This document shows positions 51,625 through 60,533 of a DNA stretch of 64,000 nucleotides, piece after piece. How positions within the stretch are numbered: position 1 is the stretch's first letter; the number at the start of each line of letters is the position of its first letter. Position numbers and translations under genes: made by a program. Source of the DNA: Neisseria macacae ATCC 33926 (GTDB lineage: Bacteria; Pseudomonadota; Gammaproteobacteria; Burkholderiales; Neisseriaceae); contig NZ_CP094241.1 of assembly GCF_022749495.1 (NCBI RefSeq), forward strand, positions 2,294,001 through 2,358,000. The letters are read 5' to 3'. The notes under the pieces are model-generated. The model searched no databases, was not told where the DNA came from, and was given only the letters and a program-made list of their open reading frames with translations.

Positions 51625-53043
51625 ATGTCTATCAAAGACGCAGTAAAACTGATTGAAGAAAGCGAAGCCCGCTTCGTAGATTTGCGCTTTACCGATACCA
51701 AAGGCAAGCAGCACCACTTCACCGTCCCCGCCCGCATCGTCCTCGACGACCCTGAAGAGTGGTTTGAAAACGGTCAGGCGTTTGACGGCTCGTCCATCGG
51801 CGGCTGGAAAGGCATTCAGGCATCCGACATGCAGTTGCGTCCCGACCCTGCGACCGCCTTCATCGACCCCTTCTACGACGACACCACCGTCGTCCTCACC
51901 TGCGACGTCATCGACCCCGCCGACGGTCAAGGCTACGACCGCGACCCGCGTTCCATCGCCCGCCGTGCCGAAGCCTACCTCAAATCCTCCGGCATCGGCG
52001 ACACGGCATACTTCGGCCCCGAACCCGAATTCTTCGTCTTCGACGGCGTAGAGTTTGAAACCGATATGCACAAAACCCGTTACGAAATCACGTCCGAAAG
52101 CGGCGCATGGGCAAGCGGCCTGCACATGGACGGTCAAAACACCGGCCACCGCCCTACCGTCAAAGGCGGCTACGCCCCCGTCGCCCCGATTGACGCTGGA
52201 CAAGACCTGCGCTCCGCCATGGTGAACATCTTGGAAGAACTCGGCATCGAAGTCGAAGTCCACCACGCCGAAGTCGGCACCGGCAGCCAAATGGAAATCG
52301 GCACACGCTTTGCCACCTTGGTCAAACGCGCCGACCAAACCCAAGACATGAAATACGTCATCCAAAACGTCGCCCACAACTTCGGCAAAACCGCCACCTT
52401 CATGCCCAAACCCATCATGGGCGACAACGGCAGCGGTATGCACGTCCACCAATCCATCTGGAAAGACGGTCAAAACCTGTTTGCCGGCGACGGCTATGCC
52501 GGCTTGAGCGACACCGCGCTCTACTACATCGGCGGCATCATCAAACACGCCAAAGCCCTGAACGCGATTACCAATCCGTCCACCAACTCCTACAAACGCC
52601 TCGTACCGCACTTCGAAGCACCGACCAAACTCGCCTACTCTGCCAAAAACCGTTCCGCGTCCATCCGTATCCCGTCCGTGAACAGCAGCAAGGCACGCCG
52701 CATCGAAGCGCGTTTCCCCGATCCGACCGCCAACCCATACTTGGCGTTCGCCGCCCTGCTGATGGCAGGTTTGGACGGCATTCAAAACAAAATCCATCCG
52801 GGCGACCCTGCCGATAAAAACCTCTACGACCTGCCGCCGGAAGAAGACGCACTCGTCCCAACCGTCTGCGCCTCTTTGGAAGAGGCCCTCGCCGCGCTTA
52901 AAGCCGACCACGAATTCCTGCTGCGCGGCGGCGTGTTCAGCAAAGACTGGATCGACAGCTACATCGCCTTCAAAGAAGAAGACGTACGCCGCATCCGCAT
53001 GGCGCCGCACCCGTTGGAATTTGAAATGTATTACAGCCTGTAA
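51625..53043 (+). CDS. glnA: Glutamine synthetase, type I
   Basis: 472 residues. ATP-dependent ammonia assimilation into glutamine. FDGSSIGGWKGIQASDM near 51, GPEPEFFVFD near 130, VEVHHAEVGTGSQMEIGTRF near 210, HNFGKTATFMPKPIMGDNGS then GMHVHQS near 252, and the adenylylation tyrosine region NLYDLPPEED near 398. Length and motifs are those of dodecameric GSI-beta, so control by adenylylation is expected. SD is AGGAGCTGAAG. Confidence 0.98.
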   Translation: MSIKDAVKLIEESEARFVDLRFTDTKGKQHHFTVPARIVLDDPEEWFENGQAFDGSSIGGWKGIQASDMQLRPDPATAFIDPFYDDTTVVLTCDVIDPADGQGYDRDPRSIARRAEAYLKSSGIGDTAYFGPEPEFFVFDGVEFETDMHKTRYEITSESGAWASGLHMDGQNTGHRPTVKGGYAPVAPIDAGQDLRSAMVNILEELGIEVEVHHAEVGTGSQMEIGTRFATLVKRADQTQDMKYVIQNVAHNFGKTATFMPKPIMGDNGSGMHVHQSIWKDGQNLFAGDGYAGLSDTALYYIGGIIKHAKALNAITNPSTNSYKRLVPHFEAPTKLAYSAKNRSASIRIPSVNSSKARRIEARFPDPTANPYLAFAALLMAGLDGIQNKIHPGDPADKNLYDLPPEEDALVPTVCASLEEALAALKADHEFLLRGGVFSKDWIDSYIAFKEEDVRRIRMAPHPLEFEMYYSL

Positions 53044-53068
53044 TCCGCATTTCCTGTCGGACTAAACG

Positions 53069-53116
53069 AAAGGTCGTCTGAAAACCTTGAAACAAGGTTT
53101 TCAGACGACCTTTTTT
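53069..53116 (+). terminator. DUS-pair terminator of glnA
   Basis: AAAGGTCGTCTGAAAACCTTG and CAAGGTTTTCAGACGACCTTT nearly abut, followed by T6; one of the best hairpins in the window. Confidence 0.92.
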
Positions 53117-53134
53117 ATCGCTCAAAGCAAACCG

Positions 53135-54556
53135 TCAGAACGTTTTGCTGAATTCGACAAACATTCTGGTTTTGCCGTATTCGTAGTATTTGTCGTTGCT
53201 CCATGTTTTGTGGTGGGCAACGGTCAGGCGCGGGGTGATGCCTTTGAAGTGGAAAGCGCGGTGCCACACGGCGAGCGAAATATCCGCTTCTTTATCGCGG
53301 CGGTTTTCCTGACCGCTCAAAAGGCTGGGCGTTTGATAACGGCGTTGTGCCGCACTCAGCCGCAACATAGTCGACAGCCCTTTGCCCCATTCCTGCCCCC
53401 ATGCGGTACGGAGGCTGTAACGGTCGAAGCTGTCCGATTTGTCTTCTTTATTGCGTTCCTGATAGATGTCGAAACCGCCGACCCAGTATTGGCGGGCGTT
53501 TCGGTAATAGACGACGGAATTGCTCAACAGGCGGTTGTTGCTGTCGGATTTGGCGCGGCGGGTGTTTTTCAGACGACCCATTTCAACGGCACTCAAGGTT
53601 TGCAGCTTAGGCTGCCACCAGCGGTTGATGTGCAGGCGCGCACCGCTGGAGTAGGTATACGGGTCGTTGCCGTAGAAGCGGCGTTCGTGGAACGGGGTCA
53701 AGCCGATGTCGTTGCGTTGGTCGGCGTAGCCTGCGCCTACTGAAAAGCGGGTGGTTACGTCGTTATACTTGGTTTGTTCGGGATAAATTTTGCCGTAATT
53801 GTCCGCGCCTGCCGTAACGTACCAGCCTTTGGGCAGCGACCATTTTTTCTCTGCGCCGAGTTGGTAGTTGATGGCGGTGGCGTCGATAGGCTCGGGGAAG
53901 GTCCAGTTGCCGTATGTGCGGCGGCTGGGGGCTTGGTTGATGTTTTGTTCGCGGGTAACGCTCAAGCCGGCATTGAATTTCCACGAATCGCGCTCGCGCA
54001 ATGCTTTGCGGTAGGATTCGATGCCTTTGACGAGCGGCTCGGGCAGGTTGGCTTCTGTTTTGAGTTTGTCGAACTGGTCGGCGGCGGCTTCGTTTTGCTT
54101 GTCTTCAAACAAAGCGGTGGCAAGCTGCCAGCGGACGACGGGGGCATCGGGGTTTTCGGCGATAAATTGACGGTAATACCCGATGGCTTCTTTCATTTTG
54201 CCTTCGTCTTGGGCAACCAATCCGTGCGCGTAGAGTGCCATGTTTTTATCGTGTCCCGGCCATTGTTCGTAAATCGGCAGGACGACTTTGATGCCCGCGA
54301 TGTTGCGTGAAACAACGGCGGAATACATGGCGCGGGAAAGCAATTGGGGATTGTCGAGCAGGGTTTTGGCATCGACGTTGACGACTTTTTCAGACGACGT
54401 TTCGGCAGCAGGCTTGGCCGCTGCTTCTTCGACGGGGGCAGGTTCTGCCGTTTTGACCTGCAACTCGGGGGCAGGCTGGTTTTGAGGCTCGGACGGCACG
54501 TCGGCGGCTTCCGCTGCGGACACGGCGAGCAGGGAGAGGAGTAAGAGTGTTTTCAT
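53135..54556 (-). CDS. Surface lipoprotein assembly modulator (Slam)-like outer-membrane protein
   Basis: 473 residues from MKTLLLLSLLAVSAAEAA. After a Pro/Glu-rich stretch there is a TPR-like helical domain (about 70-190: DAKTLLDNPQLLSRAMYSAV, AIGYYRQFIAENPDAPVVRW) and a C-terminal DUF560-type beta barrel (about 200-473) that ends EYGKTRMFVEFSKTF with terminal Phe. This is the Slam layout; Slams move lipoproteins such as TbpB, LbpB and fHbp to the cell surface. A longer in-frame start upstream would add a non-signal N terminus and is rejected. Substrate unknown; an fHbp-like lipoprotein lies 29 kb away. Confidence 0.87.
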   Translation of the reverse strand: MKTLLLLSLLAVSAAEAADVPSEPQNQPAPELQVKTAEPAPVEEAAAKPAAETSSEKVVNVDAKTLLDNPQLLSRAMYSAVVSRNIAGIKVVLPIYEQWPGHDKNMALYAHGLVAQDEGKMKEAIGYYRQFIAENPDAPVVRWQLATALFEDKQNEAAADQFDKLKTEANLPEPLVKGIESYRKALRERDSWKFNAGLSVTREQNINQAPSRRTYGNWTFPEPIDATAINYQLGAEKKWSLPKGWYVTAGADNYGKIYPEQTKYNDVTTRFSVGAGYADQRNDIGLTPFHERRFYGNDPYTYSSGARLHINRWWQPKLQTLSAVEMGRLKNTRRAKSDSNNRLLSNSVVYYRNARQYWVGGFDIYQERNKEDKSDSFDRYSLRTAWGQEWGKGLSTMLRLSAAQRRYQTPSLLSGQENRRDKEADISLAVWHRAFHFKGITPRLTVAHHKTWSNDKYYEYGKTRMFVEFSKTF

Positions 54557-54859
54557 GATTTCGTAAGACGTTTGGGTTGCAATGATGCATGAATCTGCGT
54601 TTTTTATTTGAGGCGAAACCATATCGGGCATTTTGGTGCTTTCGGGCATGGTTTTGCTTTATATTGTTTTGAGCGTGGATTTTACCGTGTTTTACAGTAA
54701 AACAAAATATTGCGGTGGCAAATAAAACGATACGGCATGATTTGGCTTTGACCTAAACCACAGTAAATGCCCTGCTCTACCGTTTGGTTCTGTTTGTCCA
54801 ACCAAACAAAAAGGTCGTCTGAAACCTCTTTTCAGACGACCTTTGCGGTATGTGTCGAT
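54557..54859. other. Intergenic region upstream of the slam-like gene
   Basis: About 300 bp with no gene. It has a 15-bp palindrome, GTTTTACAGTAAAAC (54689-54703), of unknown meaning, and a DUS-pair terminator at 54807-54844 for the next gene. Confidence 0.5.
54807..54844 (-). terminator. DUS-pair terminator of the 54860 gene
   Basis: AAAAAGGTCGTCTGAAA and TTTTCAGACGACCTTT with a 4-nt loop; the minus strand continues with T5. Confidence 0.85.
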
Positions 54860-55231
54860 TTAGCGTTTGTCCAAGTCTAAATCAGCTTTGTATTCGATGC
54901 GGCCATGTCCTTTGTTTTCGATGGACACGTCCAATTCTTGTCTGCCGCGTTTGAATTTCAAATCGGCATCGTCGTGTTTGATTTCAGATTCGACCACATG
55001 AAAACCTTTGCTGCGCGCGTGGGCGATGACTTTTTTCGCCAAAGACGGAATCGGGTTGCCGCGTGCGGGCAGCTCGGCTTCGTATTCGAATTCGCCGTTA
55101 CCCTGACGGTCGGCTTTAACCGTATGCGCGCCTGCGGGACGGTAAATTTCGGCAGGAAGCGGGGCGGCGAAGACGGTGGCGGAGAAAAGCGCCAAAATGC
55201 CGGTTGCCAATAAAGATTTTGTTTTAGCCAT
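54860..55231 (-). CDS. Small exported protein of unknown function
   Basis: 123 residues. Signal peptide MAKTKSLLATGILALFSATV then FAAP; no lipobox Cys, so not a Slam-type lipoprotein substrate. Mature part is charged and beta-like (NGEFEYEAELPARG, KFKRGRQELDVSIENKGHG, IEYKADLDLDKR) and could be a PepSY-like fold, which I cannot confirm. AAGGATACAGT precedes the preferred ATG. Confidence 0.75.
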   Translation of the reverse strand: MAKTKSLLATGILALFSATVFAAPLPAEIYRPAGAHTVKADRQGNGEFEYEAELPARGNPIPSLAKKVIAHARSKGFHVVESEIKHDDADLKFKRGRQELDVSIENKGHGRIEYKADLDLDKR

Positions 55232-55483
55232 ACTGTATCCTTTCGGGGAAGGCATATAAAAACGCCGCCATGTTATCGGCAAGGCAACACCCTATCAAGC
55301 AAATAAACCTTGTTTTACGTATGACAGTGTTTTTGCGCGCAGCGTTTACGCGGTTTTGCGATAACCCTGCAAAACCCTGCGCCTTGCCTGTAATAAAAGG
55401 TTTTCAGACGACCTTTTGAAACACGGCTTTGGCGCTTTCGGGTAAAATAGCCGCTTTGTTTTTATTCAGGCAGCCTCAACCAA

Positions 55484-56002
55484 ATGTCTTCCTCCCTTTC
55501 CAAAAAAACCGCCTACCTGCTGATCGCGCTGACCGGCATCGCGCTTGACCAACTGACTAAATGGGAAATCCTCGCCCACTTCCAAGAAGGCGAGCGACTC
55601 AACATCATCCCTTCCTTATTCGACCTGACCCTTGCCTACAACCCCGGCGCGGCGTTCAGTTTCCTTGCCGACCAAGGCGGCTGGCAGAAATTCTTTTTCT
55701 TAGGGCTTGCACTCGTCATCAGCGCCTATCTCGCCCGCGCCATCCTGCGCGACGAGTTCCGCCTTTCGGGCAAAATCGGCGCAGCCATGATTATCGGCGG
55801 CGCGCTCGGTAACGTTATCGACCGGTTGATTCACGGTCATGTCGTTGATTTCTTACTGTTTTACTGGAAGGATTGGTATTATCCCGCGTTTAATGTTGCC
55901 GACAGCTTTATCTGCGTCGGTGCCGTTTTATTGGTTTTGGACGGACTGTTCCACAAAAAACAACCCAAACCGACCGACGAACCAACAACCGACAACCCAT
56001 AA
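55484..56002 (+). CDS. lspA: Lipoprotein signal peptidase (signal peptidase II)
   Basis: 172 residues, four membrane helices. Catalytic aspartates in GGALGNVIDRLIHGHVVDF near 112 and FNVADSFICVG near 140; YNPGAAFSF near 53. It cleaves lipoprotein signals, including MtrC, MtrE and the fHbp-like protein here. 26 bp before ispH with a single DUS between. Confidence 0.97.
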   Translation: MSSSLSKKTAYLLIALTGIALDQLTKWEILAHFQEGERLNIIPSLFDLTLAYNPGAAFSFLADQGGWQKFFFLGLALVISAYLARAILRDEFRLSGKIGAAMIIGGALGNVIDRLIHGHVVDFLLFYWKDWYYPAFNVADSFICVGAVLLVLDGLFHKKQPKPTDEPTTDNP

Positions 56003-56028
56003 GGTCGTCTGAAATCCGGACCATACAC

Positions 56029-56997
56029 ATGACCCAAAAAACCATCATCCTTGCCAACCCGCGCGGCTTCTGCGCCGGCGTTGACCGCGCCATCAGCATC
56101 GTCGAGCGCGCGCTGGAAGAATTCGGCGCACCGGTTTACGTCCGCCACGAAGTCGTCCACAACAAATTCGTCGTGGACAACCTGCGCGAAAAAGGCGCGG
56201 TATTCATCGAAGACCTCGCCGACGTACCCAAAGGTGCCATCCTGATTTACTCGGCACACGGCGTCTCCAAAGCCGTGCAGCAGGAAGCCACCGAACGCGG
56301 GTTCCGCGTATTCGATGCCACCTGCCCGCTCGTAACCAAAGTCCACAAAGAAGTCGCCCGCCTCGACGCGCAAGATTGCGAAATCATCATGATCGGACAC
56401 AAAGGCCACGTCGAAGTCGAAGGCACCATGGGACAGCTTCCGCCCGGCAGGATGCTGCTGGTCGAAACCGTTGAAGACGTCGCCGGGCTGCAAGTCAAAA
56501 ACCCCGACAAACTCGCCTACGTCAGCCAAACCACCCTGTCCGTCGATGAAACCAAAGACATCATCGCCGCGCTGAACGCCCGTTTCCCCAACATCCGCAA
56601 CCCGCATAAAGAAGACATCTGCTACGCCACGACCAACCGCCAAACCGCCGTCAAAGAATTGGCGGAAGAATGCGACATCGTCATTGTCGTCGGCTCGCCC
56701 AACTCTTCCAACAGCAACCGCCTGCGCGAAGTTGCCGCCCAACGCGGCGTCGATGCCTATATGGTCGACAACGCCGGCTACCTGCAACGCGAATGGTTCG
56801 AAGGCAAACACAAAGTCGGCGTAACCGCCGGCGCATCCGCCCCTGAAGTTTTGGTCAGGGAAGTCCTGCAAACCATACAGCAATGGGGACACGAAACCAT
56901 ACGCGAAGGCGAAGGCGCGGAAGAAAGCATCGTCTTCGTCCTCCCCAAAGAACTGCGTCGCGAAGGCGAAAACAAACAGATACTCAACAAAGGTTAA
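56029..56997 (+). CDS. ispH: 4-hydroxy-3-methylbut-2-enyl diphosphate reductase
   Basis: 322 residues. Last step of the MEP isoprenoid pathway, an iron-sulfur enzyme. Cluster cysteines are in ANPRGFCAGVDRAI (Cys14), FDATCPLVTKVHKEV (near 98) and EDICYATTNRQTAVKE (near 199); SNSNRLREVA is also typical. Follows lspA in the common lspA-ispH order. Confidence 0.97.
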   Translation: MTQKTIILANPRGFCAGVDRAISIVERALEEFGAPVYVRHEVVHNKFVVDNLREKGAVFIEDLADVPKGAILIYSAHGVSKAVQQEATERGFRVFDATCPLVTKVHKEVARLDAQDCEIIMIGHKGHVEVEGTMGQLPPGRMLLVETVEDVAGLQVKNPDKLAYVSQTTLSVDETKDIIAALNARFPNIRNPHKEDICYATTNRQTAVKELAEECDIVIVVGSPNSSNSNRLREVAAQRGVDAYMVDNAGYLQREWFEGKHKVGVTAGASAPEVLVREVLQTIQQWGHETIREGEGAEESIVFVLPKELRREGENKQILNKG

Positions 56998-57036
56998 ACT
57001 GTTTATCCCAGCCTGCTCATCTATGCTGCAAAACAA

Positions 57037-57070
57037 AAAGGTCGTCTGAAATCCGTTTTCAGACGACCTT
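57037..57070. terminator. Bidirectional DUS-pair terminator
   Basis: AAAGGTCGTCTGAAATCCG and TTTTCAGACGACCTT between convergent ispH and fabG, with A5 on the left. Confidence 0.85.
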
Positions 57071-57089
57071 CTTTATTTTCCGAGCCGAA

Positions 57090-57836
57090 TCAAGGCATCA
57101 GCATGCCGCCGTTGACGTGCAGCGTTTGACCGGTGATGTATTTCGCTTGGTCGGAAGCGAGGAACAAGACCGCATCGGCGATGTCCTGCGCTTCGCCGAA
57201 TTTGCCCAGTGAAGTTTGCGCTTCGAAGGTTTTGCGGGTTTCTTCAGGCAGCGCACGGGTCATGTCGGTGTCGATAAAGCCGGGGGCGACGCAGTTGACG
57301 GTAATGCCGCGGCTGCCGACTTCGCGCGCCATGGATTTGGAGAAACCGATCAAGCCTGCTTTTGCCGCGGCATAGTTGGTCTGACCGGCATTGCCCATCA
57401 CGCCGACGACGGATGTGATGTTGATGATGCGGCCGGCACGCTGCTTCATCATGCCGCGCAAGACGGCTTTGGAGGCGCGGAACACGGATTTGAGGTTGAC
57501 CTGCATGATGTCATCCCACTCTTCTTCTTTCATGCGCATCAGGAGGTTGTCGCGGGTGATGCCGGCGTTGTTGACCAGAATGTCCAGCTTGCCGAACGCT
57601 TTTTCGATGTCGGCAATCAGGTTTTCGATGGTTTCGGGTTCGGCGGAATTCAATGCACGGCCTTCACCGCCCCATTGCGCCAGACGCTCGCTAATTGCTG
57701 CCGCGCCGCTTTCGCTGGTTGCCGTGCCGATGACTTTGGCACCTGCCGCCGCCAGCGTGTCGGCAATCGCCGCGCCGATACCGCGCGATGCGCCTGTTAC
57801 CAAAGCGATTTTGCCGCTTAAATCTTGTGTGCTCAT
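57090..57836 (-). CDS. fabG: 3-oxoacyl-[acyl-carrier-protein] reductase
   Basis: 248 residues, short-chain dehydrogenase. NADP-binding TGASRGIGAAIA near 15, LVNNAGITRDNLL near 86, the Ser-Tyr-Lys triad with INITSVVGVM and NYAAAKAGLIGFSKSM (Tyr near 152), and the C-terminal ITGQTLHVNGGM. Fatty acid elongation. Stands alone, not in a fab cluster. Confidence 0.96.
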   Translation of the reverse strand: MSTQDLSGKIALVTGASRGIGAAIADTLAAAGAKVIGTATSESGAAAISERLAQWGGEGRALNSAEPETIENLIADIEKAFGKLDILVNNAGITRDNLLMRMKEEEWDDIMQVNLKSVFRASKAVLRGMMKQRAGRIINITSVVGVMGNAGQTNYAAAKAGLIGFSKSMAREVGSRGITVNCVAPGFIDTDMTRALPEETRKTFEAQTSLGKFGEAQDIADAVLFLASDQAKYITGQTLHVNGGMLMP

Positions 57837-57916
57837 GTTTACTTCCTTGTTTTGGGAATGGAGTCTGTTAATTTCAGACGACCTTATAGCATAAATAGTG
57901 TGATGAATCTAATTTT

Positions 57917-57958
57917 TGAGGTCGTCTGAAAACATCAAAGGCTTTCAGACGACCTCAA
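57917..57958. terminator. DUS-pair terminator of the glycosyltransferase array
   Basis: GAGGTCGTCTGAAA and TTTCAGACGACCTC around about 12 nt, just past the last gene of the array. Confidence 0.75.
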
Positions 57959-57964
57959 AGAGGC

Positions 57965-59032
57965 TTACTCGGGTAACGTGATTTCTTGATACGGAGGCAG
58001 ATCCAATATGTATCTCAACCAGTTGTCGAAGCTGTATTTTTGGTAGATTTCGGGTGGCAGCTCGCGATAGGGTTTGTCGAGAAACGCTTCCATGCCGTCA
58101 AAGGTTTTGCCGTCCCAAATATAGATATTGTCGGAATGATAAAAATCGTATTTGGCAACTTCGGCATTGGTGGTAATGAGCTTTTTCCGATAGCCGACCG
58201 ACTCGATTGTCCGAAACGATAAACCCGTATGCACCGCTGCTTTAAAATCCAGCAAAACGCGGCTTTGCATTTCGCGCTTGATGTTGTCCTCGAACGTGAG
58301 TGGCTCTGCCGTCGCTTTGATACTGTCGGGATAAACATCGGAATGTTCGTTCAAACTGCCGTCGTTGACATGGAATATCGTGAAATCGATTTTCCAGCCT
58401 TTCTTTTCGGCATATTCGTAAAAAGTCGAAATGGCTTTGTCCCTGCCGAGATCGGGAACATGCGAGCCCAGAAAATAAAAATCGTAGCGGTTGCCGGTAT
58501 CGGTTGGTTGGTCTACTTCAAAATAAAAATTGGCGGCGGGAATGACTTTATCGCGATATTTCCGGTTATCTTCAGGATCGAAGGCATACACTTTGTCGAA
58601 AATATCGATGCTCTCCCATATTTTGGGAAATCTGTCCAACCCGTCCCATTGGTAGGCCACCATCAGCTTTTCGGTTTTTCGCTTGACCTGTTCCAGCAGA
58701 TACTTCGGATAGATTTGTCCGTTTAAAAACAATGCGTAATCAAAATACTCGTATGTTTTTATTTTCTCCATCATTTCTTGATAAATTTTCGTGAAATGCC
58801 GAAGCCGGGCTTTTTTCCTCAAAATTTCTTTTTTCTTCTTCTGTTTCAGGACTTTTTTGCACCAGAATGCCCCCAGCCTCATTTTTAAAGACGAATATTT
58901 GAAAGGGGGCGCGATATGGTTGTAGCTGATATCGACAACTTGAAATCCTTGTTTTTCTAAATTTTGGATAAGCAATTTATAAATGTCGTTAACTTGGTAC
59001 ATGCCTAATAGGATAATAGGTTTCCGAGACAT
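57965..59032 (-). CDS. CgeB-like glycosyltransferase, array member 3
   Basis: 355 residues, soluble. Rossmann-like start IILLGMYQVNDIYKLLIQN, a Lys/Arg-rich stretch near 58-80, then motifs shared with its two upstream paralogues: YQWDGLDRFP near 145, VYAFDPED, FYFEVDQP, FYFLGSH, LSFRTIESVGYRKKLITTNA near 271, YDFYHSDNIYIWDG near 295 and KYSFDNWLRYIL. These look like the C-terminal nucleotide-sugar side of GT-B transferases. AGGAGG precedes the ATG. More AT-rich and Lys-rich than its neighbours. Substrate unknown. Confidence 0.7.
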   Translation of the reverse strand: MSRKPIILLGMYQVNDIYKLLIQNLEKQGFQVVDISYNHIAPPFKYSSLKMRLGAFWCKKVLKQKKKKEILRKKARLRHFTKIYQEMMEKIKTYEYFDYALFLNGQIYPKYLLEQVKRKTEKLMVAYQWDGLDRFPKIWESIDIFDKVYAFDPEDNRKYRDKVIPAANFYFEVDQPTDTGNRYDFYFLGSHVPDLGRDKAISTFYEYAEKKGWKIDFTIFHVNDGSLNEHSDVYPDSIKATAEPLTFEDNIKREMQSRVLLDFKAAVHTGLSFRTIESVGYRKKLITTNAEVAKYDFYHSDNIYIWDGKTFDGMEAFLDKPYRELPPEIYQKYSFDNWLRYILDLPPYQEITLPE

Positions 59033-59350
59033 GGTGTGTGTCCTCCTATTGATTTTAAAATCATCAACTTATTATTGTTATACAGATGAATAAATATCTT
59101 GTTGCCCTGTTCAAACTGACCTTTGAAAACAGGATAGGTTTCAGATTCGGGAAACGGCAAGCGGGAGAAGGTACGGCAAACCGTACATTCTCGATGTGAA
59201 AGATGTCTTTTAACGGACAAACCGCCTGCGTTTGAACAGCCGGCGTCCGCGCGGCATCGTTTATTGTGAATAGACTTTGAAAGTACCGAAGCACTCAGTG
59301 AATATTTTCCCTTTTATTTGTACCGCCTATCCCGCAAATCTGCTTCTCCG
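59033..59350. other. Intergenic region inside the glycosyltransferase array
   Basis: About 318 bp between two same-strand genes, without DUS, CREE or a coding frame with recognisable content. AT-rich near 59060-59090, where a minus-strand promoter could lie. Confidence 0.5.
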
Positions 59351-60415
59351 CTATATCTGTTGAATGGCATCTCTGTCGATATGCGGCAGCCCGATCGGTA
59401 TGTTCGGTTCGATATCGAATGCGCAGTTTATCCAATTGCTGAAGCTGTATTTGCGTTTCAATTCCGGCGCGATGGGGACGAACGGTCGGGTCAGGAAGTC
59501 TTTGAGTTCGTCGAGATTGCTGCCGTCCCAGTAGAACATATTGTCGGGATGGTAAAAATCGTAATGCACGATGGTCGGATTGGTGGTAATCAGTTTTTTA
59601 TCCAAACCGATGGCTTCAAAAATCCGCAAAGACAAGCCGTAATGCTTGCGGTTGAGGAAGTCGACCAATACGGAGGATTTGGCAGCTTCTTCTAAATTCT
59701 GGCGGTAAGACAATGCGTTGGCAAACGAGAAGAACTGTACTTCGGGGATGCCCAGTGCGGCTTGCTCTTCGGCGATTTTCTTGCTCGCCAGACGGAAGTC
59801 GATATCTAAACCGATGGCGCGTGCGGCATCGCAGAATGCGCAGATGTCGCTGTTGCGGTCTTCTGCGTATGATCCGATAAAGAGGATTTTGTTTTCGGTT
59901 TTTTCAGACGGCGTGAAGCTGTCGAAATAGAAACTTGTGGTCGGATGCAATACATGGTCGTATTCGGGCAGCTTGTTTTGATCAAACGGATCGAAGAAAT
60001 AAAATTTGTCGAAAAATTCGATATTTTCAAAATCTTCTTTCAAAAAAGTCAGCGCTTCCCAGTTGTAATAGACCATCAGTTTGGCGTGGTTGCGCAGCTT
60101 GGAAATAAACTCTTTCGGATACGCGCCCAGCCAAATCATGAAGCAATAATCTGCCTGCTCGGGATATTGTTCCAACAACGCTTCTAGCCGCTCTTCCACC
60201 AAACGGAACATCACCCGTTTCTTGAAATCCATTCGTCCGAGGACGTTGCGATACCAGATTTTCTGCATGCGTTGGAAGATGCTTTTGTATTTGAATTCTT
60301 TTTCTTCGTAAGTCAGGGACAGTACGTCGAAGCCGCATTTTTCCAGATTCTCAATAATGAGCTCGTGGATTTTAAACAGCTCCGGCATAGCCAGGATAAC
60401 GGTTTTCTTTTTCAT
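59351..60415 (-). CDS. CgeB-like glycosyltransferase, array member 2
   Basis: 354 residues. Same architecture as the neighbours: VILAMPELFKIHELIIENLE start, YYNWEALTFLKEDF near 126, FYFFDPFDQNK, TTSFYFDSF, LFIGSYAEDRN, YGLSLRIFEAIGLDKKLITT near 263, NPTIVHYDFYHPDNMFYWDG near 282 and RKYSFSNWINCAF. Clearly a duplicate of members 1 and 3. Likely adds a sugar to a surface glycan, by family resemblance only. Confidence 0.7.
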   Translation of the reverse strand: MKKKTVILAMPELFKIHELIIENLEKCGFDVLSLTYEEKEFKYKSIFQRMQKIWYRNVLGRMDFKKRVMFRLVEERLEALLEQYPEQADYCFMIWLGAYPKEFISKLRNHAKLMVYYNWEALTFLKEDFENIEFFDKFYFFDPFDQNKLPEYDHVLHPTTSFYFDSFTPSEKTENKILFIGSYAEDRNSDICAFCDAARAIGLDIDFRLASKKIAEEQAALGIPEVQFFSFANALSYRQNLEEAAKSSVLVDFLNRKHYGLSLRIFEAIGLDKKLITTNPTIVHYDFYHPDNMFYWDGSNLDELKDFLTRPFVPIAPELKRKYSFSNWINCAFDIEPNIPIGLPHIDRDAIQQI

Positions 60416-60452
60416 AATCGTCGTGCGGTAAAGAGGAAGGGTCGTCTGAAAA

Positions 60453-60480
60453 TATAGTGGATTAACTTTAAACCACTATA
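60453..60480. repeat. 28-bp CREE remnant
   Basis: TATAGTGGATTAACTTTAAA then CCACTATA: the left CREE end joined to the last eight bases of the right end, with a shared CC at the junction. Sits between array members 1 and 2, next to a DUS. Confidence 0.85.
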
Positions 60481-60533
60481 CAATCAGGCAATGATGAAAT
60501 TCTTAAAACGGCTGCGGCACAAGTTCGCCTTCA

